Below are positions 27,925 to 35,549 of a stretch of 39,378 bases of DNA, piece after piece (position 1 is the stretch's first letter; each line of letters opens with the position of its first letter). The notes under the pieces were generated by a model. The model was not told the origin of the DNA and ran no database searches. It saw only the letters and a program-made list of their open reading frames with translations. The translations under genes and the position numbers were made by a program. The stretch comes from Gammaproteobacteria bacterium SCGC AG-212-F23 (lineage in GTDB: Bacteria; Pseudomonadota; Gammaproteobacteria; DSM-16500): assembly GCA_001644445.1 (NCBI GenBank), contig LSTE01000071.1:1-39378 (forward strand), read 5' to 3'.

Positions 27925-28688
27925 TTATTATTAAAAATCTTACTAAAACATTTAAAAGATATACGGTGCAAAATCAAAGCTTAAAAAGCTTGATTCTACA
28001 TTGGCGTCGTCATAAAAAAAGCATGGATCAAATTGATACGTTGACAGCGATTCACAATTTGAATCTGGTTATCCCCGAAGGCGAAGTGTTTTGTATCACA
28101 GGCCCTAATGGCGCAGGGAAATCGACACTAGCAAAATTAATTGCAGGTACCATTCAACCGACTAGCGGCAGCATTGAGCGGCAAGGAAAAATTGTTCCAT
28201 TTCTTGAGTTAGGTGTTGCATTTAATCACGAATTATCGGGTATCGATAATGTTTATTTGAATGGTGTGTTGTTGGGAATTGATTTAGCTTATTTGCGTAA
28301 ACACAAAGATGAAATTTTTGCATTTGCAGAATTAGATACGTTTGCGGAAACGCCATTGAAATATTATTCATCGGGCATGCAGCTACGCTTAGCGTTTGCA
28401 ATTGCTATGCATGCTAAAGGCGAGATTTATATCTTTGATGAAATTTTAGCGGTAGGCGATAGCGGATTTCAGAAAAAATGTCTGGATTGTTTTCATCAAT
28501 TAGTCAGTCAGAAAAAAACAGTTATTATCATCAGTCATGATTTAGAGTTTATTAAAAAACACGCGGATAGATTATTGGTGATTACGCCGCAAAAACATTT
28601 TGTGTTAACACATCTACCACAAGCGGCGTATGATATTAATGCGCTGATTTCTCATTGTGATCAGGCAGTGCAATCTGTGTCATCCTGA
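27921..28688 (+). CDS. wzt: O-antigen/polysaccharide ABC exporter, ATP-binding protein (Wzt type, short form)
   Basis: The ATPase that powers Wzm. Walker A is GPNGAGKST (61-69), the signature is YYSSGMQLRLAFA (about 147-159) and Walker B is IYIFDEILAVGD (about 170-181), followed by the switch histidine in IIISHD. At 255 aa it ends shortly after the nucleotide-binding domain, so it lacks the C-terminal carbohydrate-binding domain of long Wzt proteins that read a chain-end modification. The final two residues (SS) and the stop codon lie inside a palindromic repeat beginning at 28679, so the natural C-terminus may have been altered. Confidence 0.93.
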   Translation: MIIIKNLTKTFKRYTVQNQSLKSLILHWRRHKKSMDQIDTLTAIHNLNLVIPEGEVFCITGPNGAGKSTLAKLIAGTIQPTSGSIERQGKIVPFLELGVAFNHELSGIDNVYLNGVLLGIDLAYLRKHKDEIFAFAELDTFAETPLKYYSSGMQLRLAFAIAMHAKGEIYIFDEILAVGDSGFQKKCLDCFHQLVSQKKTVIIISHDLEFIKKHADRLLVITPQKHFVLTHLPQAAYDINALISHCDQAVQSVSS

Positions 28689-28753
28689 ACCGCGCTTTTT
28701 GCGGTGAAGGATCTCCTGCTTACAGGGAGATCACACGCGTAGCTCGGGATGAT
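28679..28753. repeat. 75-bp palindromic repeat, GTCATCCTGAAC family, copy 1
   Basis: This element starts GTCATCCTGAACCGCGC and ends GCTCGGGATGAT, imperfect inverted ends of 12 bp, with inner small hairpins (CCGC...GCGG and GGATCTCC...GGGAGATC). It is identical to the copy at 34251-34325 over its first 54 bp and over 3 bp to the left; the right parts diverge slightly. It supplies the last two codons and the TGA stop of wzt. Confidence 0.9.
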
Positions 28754-28784
28754 ATAAGTGCAAGGAGCTGTATGTACATAACTG

Positions 28785-28860
28785 TCGTCCCGCGGCTTGT
28801 CCGCGGGATCCAGGGAACGTTGTAAAGCACTGGATCCCGCGCATAAAGCGCGGGACGACG
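28785..28860. repeat. Palindromic repeat, TCGTCCCGCGG family
   Basis: The element begins TCGTCCCGCGGCTTGTCCGC and ends GCGCGGGACGACGA, so its outer ends are inverted, and it contains an inner CTGGATCCCGC that is the inverse of the GCGGGATCCAG in the left part. The left 29 bp (28785-28813) recur exactly at 36946-36974 inside the start of galE. Transcripts through it would fold into a strong hairpin just upstream of the methyltransferase gene. Confidence 0.88.
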
Positions 28861-28883
28861 AAATAATTGAAGGGATGATGTTT

Positions 28884-29894
28884 ATGACAATTGATGCTTT
28901 CTCAGAACGTGAATATCAACTCTGGAACCAACATGGTTTAAAAAATATTAAACCGGAAAGTTTACGTTACGGAGAGCATCCTGAAGGTTGGGATCTCATC
29001 CGTGAAGTTCGTAGGATTGTCGCACCTTTTGTGCAACAACGCGTATTGGAAATCGGTTGTGGTTATGGTCGGGTATGCGCGGCTTTTTCTCCCCAGCAGT
29101 ATATAGGCGTTGATATTAATCAACAAGCTATAGCAAAAGCAAAATCGCTATTTCCAAATTATCAATTTCAATGCGTTAATTATTTAGATAAATATCCTGA
29201 AGCAGATCTTGTGTTGGCTTATACTGTGTTTTTACATTTATCGGATGATGCTATTCATGGTGTGTTGCATAGTTTTACTGAAGATGTGCAGAGTATTATA
29301 GTTGCTGAAGTCATGGGAAAAGCAACCTGGGATAAAAATTTCACGGAGAATTATGCTAGCCAAGAACAGTTTCATTCAACACACCAGAGAACACCGGAAG
29401 ACTATGAACGCATGCTAAATCAGCATGGATTTTATTTATTTGAAGAAACTATCAAACCTTATCATTATTATCCCGGTTCAAAAATTCACTTCTTGCATTT
29501 TAAAAAAAATCCACAGCCGCCAACAATTTTAAAATTGCCTCAAGGTTTGAATGATCCTTATTTAAATTACGAAAATATTTATGATGATGGCTGGGTGTCA
29601 TCGCAATTTTCCATTACGCTTTTTAATCCGCACAAACAAGCGAAGTTATTTATCAAAGGAATGTATCCGTTAATTTCAGAAACTCAAGAAAAGAAATTAT
29701 CTATCACAGTCACTGCCCAGGGAGAGACGTTGTTGCTGAGTGAAGTACAGCCAGGTATTTTTGATATTGCCGGTGCTCAAGTACTACCAAAAGGACTTTA
29801 TCATCTTAAAATCAATACGCATGCTGCAATATCGTTGCCAGAACCGGATGGGCGAGCAGTGGGTTTTTTATTGCAAAAAATTGGTTTTATTTAA
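28884..29894 (+). CDS. SAM-dependent methyltransferase with C-terminal beta-type module
   Basis: Two parts are visible in this 336-aa protein. Residues about 45-190 are a class I methyltransferase: VLEIGCGYGRVCAAF (motif I), YIGVDINQQAI, and DLVLAYTVFLHLSD. Residues 226-336 form a separate module that also ends the 959-aa membrane protein: NIYDDGWVSS, LFIKGMYPLI, LPEPDGR and LLQKIGFI. Its alternating hydrophobic pattern suggests a beta sandwich, perhaps carbohydrate-binding. The frame runs back into a repeat at 28797, but AGGG at 28871-28874 fits the ATG at 28884 best (28875 and 28878 are alternatives). As the gene after wzt, it may modify the chain end or a sugar; the substrate is unknown. 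Confidence 0.78.
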   Translation: MTIDAFSEREYQLWNQHGLKNIKPESLRYGEHPEGWDLIREVRRIVAPFVQQRVLEIGCGYGRVCAAFSPQQYIGVDINQQAIAKAKSLFPNYQFQCVNYLDKYPEADLVLAYTVFLHLSDDAIHGVLHSFTEDVQSIIVAEVMGKATWDKNFTENYASQEQFHSTHQRTPEDYERMLNQHGFYLFEETIKPYHYYPGSKIHFLHFKKNPQPPTILKLPQGLNDPYLNYENIYDDGWVSSQFSITLFNPHKQAKLFIKGMYPLISETQEKKLSITVTAQGETLLLSEVQPGIFDIAGAQVLPKGLYHLKINTHAAISLPEPDGRAVGFLLQKIGFI

Positions 29895-29913
29895 CATAGA
29901 TAGGAAAAGTAAA

Positions 29914-30047
29914 TTCCTCTTTTTCAAAGAGTGTTGTTACATACGCCCCCGCGAGGCACTTTTCGTCATCCCCGCATGCTTTTAGCGGGGATCTCCTGCT
30001 TAGAGAGGAACCTAATTTATGCAACAACGCCTTTTCAAAGAAGGAAA
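29914..30047. repeat. Long imperfect inverted repeat between convergent genes
   Basis: The left arm (29914-29943, TTCCTCTTTTTCAAAGAGTG then TTGTTACATA) pairs with the right arm (30018-30047, TATGCAACAACGCCTTTTCA then AAGAAGGAAA) as an imperfect inverted repeat. Within it is a perfect stem, ATCCCCGC (29968-29975) with GCGGGGAT (29985-29992), followed by GGATCTCCTGCTTA, which matches the core of the GTCATCCTGAAC family. It lies between the 3' ends of two convergent genes and could end transcription on both strands, though no clear T-run follows the stem. Confidence 0.7.
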
Positions 30048-30061
30048 GTTCTATGCCGGCC

Positions 30062-32920
30062 TTATCTTTTTGCATAAATCAAGGTATTTCTTGATGGTGT
30101 TACAGGAGTTTCAGAAACATTAACAACAGTAGTAGTTGTTATTGGAGAAATATTAGCAGTGGTAGCTGTTGTTGCGGTCATTGCTGGGGAGTTGCTAGCA
30201 GTAGTCGCTGTTGTTGCAGTCATTGGTGGAGAGGAGATAGGTTGTATTCTTCTGTTGCTGCTATGTGTGCTAAATGTAGCATGAATGCCTGTTAGTGCAG
30301 TAGTTCTGTTAACTGTGTTAGATGTAGAAGTTCTGTTAATGGGAGTAGAGGATAAATCCCGCATATTAATGCTAGGTGATGTTACTGCATTAAGAGGCGG
30401 CCTGACGCGACGCACTTGTGGTGTGAGTGCTTCATGTAATCGTTTTTCATTTTCTTTACTAAAAATACCTGTAAAGTGATTTGATAAATAACTTCTCTCC
30501 ATAGCTAATAATTCATTAGGGAATATAAAATTATGATTATCAATTAATAAATAATCCCTAATAATAGTTAATAGTTCCTTAGGTAATATAACATTAGGAA
30601 ACTCTTTTATAGTATCCTGTACTGTCTTCATTATCGTATCAGTTAAGAATGGATTGTGATATTGACTGATAGCGTTTTTAAGGTCAGATCTAAGCTCAAT
30701 GGATAAGTTAGGAACTAATAGCACATGGATAAGCTCATTTAGAACTTCTAGCAATAAATTTTCTATGATGTATCCAGTGATATTGGCTAATGATTTCAAA
30801 GTTTTTAATGAATCACCTCCTAAATTCAAAGTAACAGTGTCGGTATAATGAGATGCAATAAGCTTAATATCTTCCATACAATAACCCATTAACATGGGTT
30901 TTCTAATGTCCATCGCTGATAGTGCTATGGATTTAGCGTCAAATTTTGCCTCATTTGTACGAGGCGTGTCTGTGTCAAATCCTAAATGTTGCCATCCACC
31001 TAAAATACATTGTATTTCTCGGTCTAATGCTACAAAATCTTTTATTGAAGTGAAGTTTTCTGTATTAAATCTTGTTTTGAGTTCATTATAAATAAGTGCC
31101 ACGATCTTGCTTGCGGGTTTATTAAAAAGTTCCCCTAGTGTAATACTGATTGGCTTATTATCCATGGTGAAAGATAATTCTATTTGCTGTATTTTTGAAG
31201 CGGGTATCTTGCTATCACCATATTGGGCACGGTGTTTCTGTTTCAAAGATTTCCATGTTTGTCTTAATAAAATAGCATCAAAATCACGATCTATAGCAAA
31301 ATAACCACGTAAAACAGAGTTCTTGGCCATTACTGCATCCACCAAGCTATTTTGATCATTGCTAGTAAGTAGCCTGGTTTGTGCAATCAATGCATAAATG
31401 AAATTTGTATTGCCTGTAGTTTTGACCCTGTATTGGTAAATGTTGACATAGGATGTAACCGAGTATTTTGCAAATTGCATTAACCTTTTATCCCATGCCT
31501 CATGTGCAGATTTGCTGTCTCCTTCTTCATCAAGTATAGATGCATTATTAAGTAATTGAATAAGTTCTTTTTCTTCTTTAAACTCATTTAGCAATTTACT
31601 TCGTTCTTCTGAATAAAGGTCATAAAATTCCTTAAAAGCCTCACCTCCTTCCGTATCTACTGTTGTAAAGAGGCAACACGTAGCCACTGTATTATCATCT
31701 AAGACTTTACTTTCTGCCGTTTTTAACTCTGTCTCTTTTTTTTTTAACTCTTGTTCTTTTTCTTTCCTGTATGTTTCATAAAGGCCATTCGTTTTTTCTT
31801 CTAGCGTTAAACATATTGTTTTTGAGGCATCTATAGCATTTAACAATTCAGCAAGAGTTTTGTCTTGATTTCTTTGTTCTTGATCGGGTAATTCTAACAT
31901 TCTTATAAGTGCTTTTTGAGAATTTTCCTGAATTAATAATTTTTCTGTGATGAACTTAATTTTACTATTGCGGTATTTAACAAAAGGATCATCGCTTGTA
32001 TTTGCTGATAATACTGCTCTGCGTTGCATTAAATTATATTCTTCTTGGTCTGTCATTAATGTATTTGCAGTCGTCTGCATGTTGCTCTTTATATTTTCTA
32101 ACTTAGTTAATTTTTCTTTCCAAACAGAAGGATCGATTTCTTTTTGTTTAGTTATATTTTTAATATTTTGGTTGTGAGTAATTATATTTTTCGCCTTAGT
32201 ATTTATTTTCCCTTTCCATATTGGAAGTAAGGAGTTAGGTTTTTTTTCTAAAAGTTCTTTTAATCTTGTGTTATCTTCTCTAACAGTAGTGATATATTTT
32301 TCTAATTCTTTGTGGTGTTCTTTGATGCTTTTTAAGTTCTTTTGATTAAAGAAGTCATGTAATTCTGCTAGGGCAAATAGTTCTTTAAATTCCGCAATCA
32401 CTCTTGCTAACATAGAGTGAAAAGGCGCTTCTAACAATAGAGTTGCTATCAGTGTGACATTATTTTTTAACCATTGTTCTAATTTTTGATTGAGAGTCAT
32501 TAATTCTTCTAATTTACCTTTAAAACGAGAGTCGTCATCATTAAAATAGCCAGTAATAATTTTTTCTTCCGCATCAATTTCTGTATATGTTATGGAAGAT
32601 GCTTTGGCATTAGAGAAGGAATATGTTTCAGCTTTTGCAAGTTTTTCAATGCGATATAATGTGGCTCGGGTATTGAGTGGAACATTTAATTCAGTGATAA
32701 CAATGGATTCATTGAGATGCTCTGAGGGGACTCCTGTTGTTTTCAGTTGTGCTGAAACTGTGCTGGCATGAGTTACATCACAGATAACAGCTTGACGAAC
32801 AAGTGTTAGTACCCGAGTTTTCAGAATGGCTTCACGCAGTTGCATGTATTTTTGAAATTTTGTATCTTCTTTATTATCACTAGGTACTACTTTTTGTACA
32901 TCTTCAGATTTGCGTAACAT
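30062..32920 (-). CDS. Large unrecognised coiled-coil protein with Thr/Ser-rich tail
   Basis: I do not recognise this 952-aa protein. It is hydrophilic, rich in Lys, Glu, Asn and Leu, with no signal peptide and no membrane helix. Long helical stretches with heptad character occur around 125-235 and 375-415 (YRKEKEQELKKKETELKTAE). The last ~105 residues are low-complexity, with two near-copies of SPxMTATTATTA and a run of Thr. It has nothing in common with polysaccharide enzymes, lies alone between repeats and has its own promoter. Size, helical content and an isolated position are what one sees in secreted effectors of intracellular bacteria, but no secretion signal is proven. The start has a strong GAGGTGG upstream. 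Confidence 0.75.
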   Translation of the reverse strand: MLRKSEDVQKVVPSDNKEDTKFQKYMQLREAILKTRVLTLVRQAVICDVTHASTVSAQLKTTGVPSEHLNESIVITELNVPLNTRATLYRIEKLAKAETYSFSNAKASSITYTEIDAEEKIITGYFNDDDSRFKGKLEELMTLNQKLEQWLKNNVTLIATLLLEAPFHSMLARVIAEFKELFALAELHDFFNQKNLKSIKEHHKELEKYITTVREDNTRLKELLEKKPNSLLPIWKGKINTKAKNIITHNQNIKNITKQKEIDPSVWKEKLTKLENIKSNMQTTANTLMTDQEEYNLMQRRAVLSANTSDDPFVKYRNSKIKFITEKLLIQENSQKALIRMLELPDQEQRNQDKTLAELLNAIDASKTICLTLEEKTNGLYETYRKEKEQELKKKETELKTAESKVLDDNTVATCCLFTTVDTEGGEAFKEFYDLYSEERSKLLNEFKEEKELIQLLNNASILDEEGDSKSAHEAWDKRLMQFAKYSVTSYVNIYQYRVKTTGNTNFIYALIAQTRLLTSNDQNSLVDAVMAKNSVLRGYFAIDRDFDAILLRQTWKSLKQKHRAQYGDSKIPASKIQQIELSFTMDNKPISITLGELFNKPASKIVALIYNELKTRFNTENFTSIKDFVALDREIQCILGGWQHLGFDTDTPRTNEAKFDAKSIALSAMDIRKPMLMGYCMEDIKLIASHYTDTVTLNLGGDSLKTLKSLANITGYIIENLLLEVLNELIHVLLVPNLSIELRSDLKNAISQYHNPFLTDTIMKTVQDTIKEFPNVILPKELLTIIRDYLLIDNHNFIFPNELLAMERSYLSNHFTGIFSKENEKRLHEALTPQVRRVRPPLNAVTSPSINMRDLSSTPINRTSTSNTVNRTTALTGIHATFSTHSSNRRIQPISSPPMTATTATTASNSPAMTATTATTANISPITTTTVVNVSETPVTPSRNTLIYAKR

Positions 32921-32991
32921 TGAACCACCTCGTTTATTTTAAAGCAATGAGCTTTCAGTATAGTTTATAATAATTAATTTGCGTGGCGCTT

Positions 32992-33020
32992 ATTATAACT
33001 GCTAAATAATAATACAGCAA
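32992..33020 (-). promoter_or_regulatory. Sigma-70-like promoter for the 952-aa protein
   Basis: On the minus strand TTGCTG (33020-33015), a 17-bp spacer and a perfect TATAAT (32997-32992) precede the gene. The predicted transcript would start near 32985 and carry a leader of about 65 bases with a GAGGTGG ribosome-binding site before the ATG. The -35 matches the consensus only in its first three bases, and the surrounding DNA is AT-rich, so a chance match is possible. Confidence 0.5.
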
Positions 33021-33084
33021 ATATTAATATAGATTATTTGTGATCATTTATGGTGGGTATCGATGATAGAGATAATGTAAAGTT

Positions 33085-34224
33085 TTATTTATTTATTATG
33101 AAGTTATAGATATGCTGTGTTTCTTTTGCGCATTTTTCCCAACTAAAGGCTTGGACTCTGTCTAAGCCTTTTTTTATTAAATCCTGGCAAAGCGTTTCAT
33201 TCGTTAAAAGTTTCAGCATGCCTTGTTGCATGGAGTCTATGCTGTAAGGATCGACTAAATAAGCGGCGTTGCCTGCAACTTCAGGCATGGCGGTGATATT
33301 GGAAGTGAGTACAGGGACGCGAGAAGCGAATCCTTGTAATAGAGTTAAACCAAAGCCTTCATGTAGTGAAGGGTGCATATATAATCGTGTTGATTGAAAT
33401 AAGGCGCGTAAGTCTTCGGTGTTGACATACTTCAGCCAATAACCTGTTTGTGATTGCGTTAAACGTTCGATAGCGCTTAAGCTTTCTTCGGTGTTCCAAC
33501 CGGCTTTGCCGGTGATGACTAAAGGGTATTGCTCACGAACGTCTTTGGGTAATTTTAAAAATGCATCGATGATGCGTGGAATATTTTTTTTAGGTTGTAA
33601 GGTGCAAACGACTAATAAAAAATTTTCGGGAATATTAAGTTTCTTAATCACTTGTTTGCGTTGTTCTTCTGGAACAGTCTCTCGCCAGAAATCGTCTAAG
33701 CCGTTATAGACTACACTGATTTTATTTTCAGGAATTCCCCAGAATTCTACCATTTCTTTGACCATGCTATGTGAGATGGTGATGATATGATCTGCCCAGT
33801 GTATGCTGCTTTTGCGTATCCAGTTTTTAATTTGGCGAAAATGCGTGCCATACCATTCGGGATGTGAAAGCGTGAGTGCGTCGTGCAGTGTTGCAATGAC
33901 AGGAATTTTTTTTAAGCGCGGGACTAAATGATCGGTAGCGTGAAATAAGTCTATGGATTTTTCGATATGAGCATGAATATTAAAAATGTTTTGTGGAAAA
34001 AGTGATATTCCTGTTGCAATCATATAGGGCCATGCAAATGTTTGGCCGTTAGAAAATGCGGATTTAAAAGCGCGTTGTTTCAAGGGTGGAAAAGAGCAGG
34101 GAATAACAGATTGTTGTGATTTTTGTAGATATTCCCAAATATTTTTTGCGTAAAAGCCTACGCCATCGATTTGGCCTTGGGTGATGGCAGGTTCTATCAT
34201 GGTGGTGCCTAGACCGATTTTCAT
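33085..34224 (-). CDS. Glycosyltransferase family 4
   Basis: A GT4 enzyme of 379 aa. The N-terminal acceptor domain has GVGFYAKNIWEYL and VIATLHDALTLSHPEWYG. The C-terminal domain has VYNGLDDFW, LLVVCTLQPKKNIPRIIDAF (about residue 205) and the donor site LHEGFGLTLLQGFASRVPVL near 295-315. In that site the second Glu of the E-x7-E motif is Gln, as in some mannosyltransferases of this family. GGA lies six bases before the ATG. The gene is followed by an AT-rich gap on the left and preceded by a palindromic repeat at 34251-34325, so it may be transcribed on its own or from the GT4 gene upstream. Confidence 0.9.
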   Translation of the reverse strand: MKIGLGTTMIEPAITQGQIDGVGFYAKNIWEYLQKSQQSVIPCSFPPLKQRAFKSAFSNGQTFAWPYMIATGISLFPQNIFNIHAHIEKSIDLFHATDHLVPRLKKIPVIATLHDALTLSHPEWYGTHFRQIKNWIRKSSIHWADHIITISHSMVKEMVEFWGIPENKISVVYNGLDDFWRETVPEEQRKQVIKKLNIPENFLLVVCTLQPKKNIPRIIDAFLKLPKDVREQYPLVITGKAGWNTEESLSAIERLTQSQTGYWLKYVNTEDLRALFQSTRLYMHPSLHEGFGLTLLQGFASRVPVLTSNITAMPEVAGNAAYLVDPYSIDSMQQGMLKLLTNETLCQDLIKKGLDRVQAFSWEKCAKETQHIYNFIINK

Positions 34225-34250
34225 AGTAGTTCCGTAGTATAGGCGAATGT

Positions 34251-34325
34251 GTCATCCTGAACCGCGCTTTTTGCGGTGAAGGATCTCCTGCTTACAGGGA
34301 GATCCCTCGCTACGCTCGGGATGAC
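34251..34325. repeat. 75-bp palindromic repeat, GTCATCCTGAAC family, copy 2
   Basis: The second copy of the element at 28679-28753. Its inverted ends are cleaner (GTCATCCTGAAC and GCTCGGGATGAC), suggesting it is nearer the intact form. It lies in the 136-bp gap between two leftward GT4 genes, in the leader of the downstream one, where a hairpin could reduce read-through. Confidence 0.9.
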
Positions 34326-34360
34326 ATCATCCGCATTGTCTTCCGCAATGAAGGTAATGT

Positions 34361-35494
34361 TCATGCAATTACACTCAATTTATTACAGGCTTTTTGCAAC
34401 ACAAAATTTTTAAATTGTTCTCTAAATTCAGTTTGCGAAAAACGCGCCACATTTTTCTGAAAAAATTCAGGCTTGAATACAGTTTCATTTTCTTCAAACA
34501 CAGCAATTGCTTCTTGTATCGCTGCTGTTGTTTGTTCATGAAAAAATATACCGGTAGGATGATCGGTATCTAAGCCGCGCACAGTTTCTAAGGCACCGCC
34601 TTTCGCAAATGCAATCACTGGTGTGCCGCACGCTTGTGCCTCTACAGGTAATAATCCAAAATCTTCTTCGGCGGCAAAGATAAATGCTTTTGCTTGCTGT
34701 AGATAATGAATCAGTTGTGCAATGGGTTGGAAACCGAGAAAAGTGATATTGTCTTTAGCCTTGGCTTTAATTTTTGCAAAATCAGGCCCATCGCCAATCA
34801 CGATTAATTTTTTATCCGGCATAGCAGAAAAACTTTCGACGATGACGTCCATTTTTTTATAAGAAACTAAACGAGAAGCGGCAAGATAAAAATTTTCTTT
34901 TTGTGCACTTGGTGTAAATATTTGAGTGTCTACTGCAGGATAAATGACTTCTGCGTCACGTCTATAGGTTTTCCAAATACGCCTAGCAATAAAATGTGAG
35001 TTTGCAATAAAATAATCAACATTATTGGCGGTGCGCAGATCCCAAAGACGCATTTTATGCAGCATATATTTGACTAAGAAACTCTTGATGCCTTTCTCCA
35101 AACCCGCGTCTTTCAAGTACTGGTGTTGTAAATCCCATGCGTAACGCATAGGCGAGTGTATATAACTGATGTGCAATTGATGAGCAGCCGTAATAACCCC
35201 TTTAGCAACGGCATGGGAACTGGAAATGACAACATCATAGGTTGAGACATCCAGTTGTTCTATGGCTAAAGGCATGAGTGGTAGGTAGTGACGATAATAT
35301 TTTTTGGCAAATAGCAGATGTTGAATAAAAGTAGTTTTTACGGGTTTATTGAGTAAAAAATCCCTTTTTTCGGGTGGAACAAAGTCAACAACGGCAAAAA
35401 CATCCGCGCTAGGGAAACATTGCAGGATCTCAGCCAAGACCCGTTCAGCCCCCGCATGGGTAATTAACCAGTCACAAACAATTGCTATTTTCAC
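34361..35494 (-). CDS. Glycosyltransferase family 4 (WbaZ-like)
   Basis: A GT4 enzyme of 378 aa, resembling WbaZ-type mannosyltransferases. It starts KIAIVCDWLITHAGAERVLAE, followed by SSSHAVAKGVI and ISYIHSPMRYAWDLQHQYL, a segment common in that subfamily. The C-terminal domain has YPAVDTQIFTPS, FYLAASRLVSYKKMDVIVES, and the donor motif AAEEDFGLLPVEAQACGTPV with an E-x7-E pair. The frame is open to 35596, but the GTG at 35494 is right before the conserved first strand and has GGAAA six bases upstream. A longer form would overlap the divergent transferase gene. Substrate assignment to mannose is a guess from family resemblance. Confidence 0.88.
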   Translation of the reverse strand: MKIAIVCDWLITHAGAERVLAEILQCFPSADVFAVVDFVPPEKRDFLLNKPVKTTFIQHLLFAKKYYRHYLPLMPLAIEQLDVSTYDVVISSSHAVAKGVITAAHQLHISYIHSPMRYAWDLQHQYLKDAGLEKGIKSFLVKYMLHKMRLWDLRTANNVDYFIANSHFIARRIWKTYRRDAEVIYPAVDTQIFTPSAQKENFYLAASRLVSYKKMDVIVESFSAMPDKKLIVIGDGPDFAKIKAKAKDNITFLGFQPIAQLIHYLQQAKAFIFAAEEDFGLLPVEAQACGTPVIAFAKGGALETVRGLDTDHPTGIFFHEQTTAAIQEAIAVFEENETVFKPEFFQKNVARFSQTEFREQFKNFVLQKACNKLSVIA

Positions 35495-35511
35495 TGTATT
35501 TCCAATATACT
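35482..35511 (+). promoter_or_regulatory. Candidate promoter for the polyprenyl-phosphate transferase gene
   Basis: The gap between the divergent GT4 and transferase genes is only 55 bp. On the plus strand TTGCTA (35482-35487), an 18-bp spacer and TATACT (35506-35511) would start a transcript near 35518 with a leader of about 32 bases. The -35 lies inside the first codons of the divergent GT4 gene. The match is fair but unproven. Confidence 0.35.
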
Positions 35512-35549
35512 CTGTCGACAAATTACCAACTATTTTATCACAGGAAACT

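Noticed and set aside
28797-28883. Upstream extension of the methyltransferase after wzt
   Set aside because: It would start at a TTG inside a palindromic repeat and add repeat-encoded residues; AGGG followed by ATG at 28884 is a better start.
29968-29992. Classical rho-independent terminator
   Set aside because: The stem ATCCCCGC/GCGGGGAT is good but no T-run follows on either strand, so it is listed as part of a repeat instead.
35349-35549. Upstream extension of the polyprenyl-phosphate transferase
   Set aside because: It lies on the opposite strand of the GT4 coding sequence, has no family likeness, and a proper ribosome-binding site precedes the ATG at 35550.
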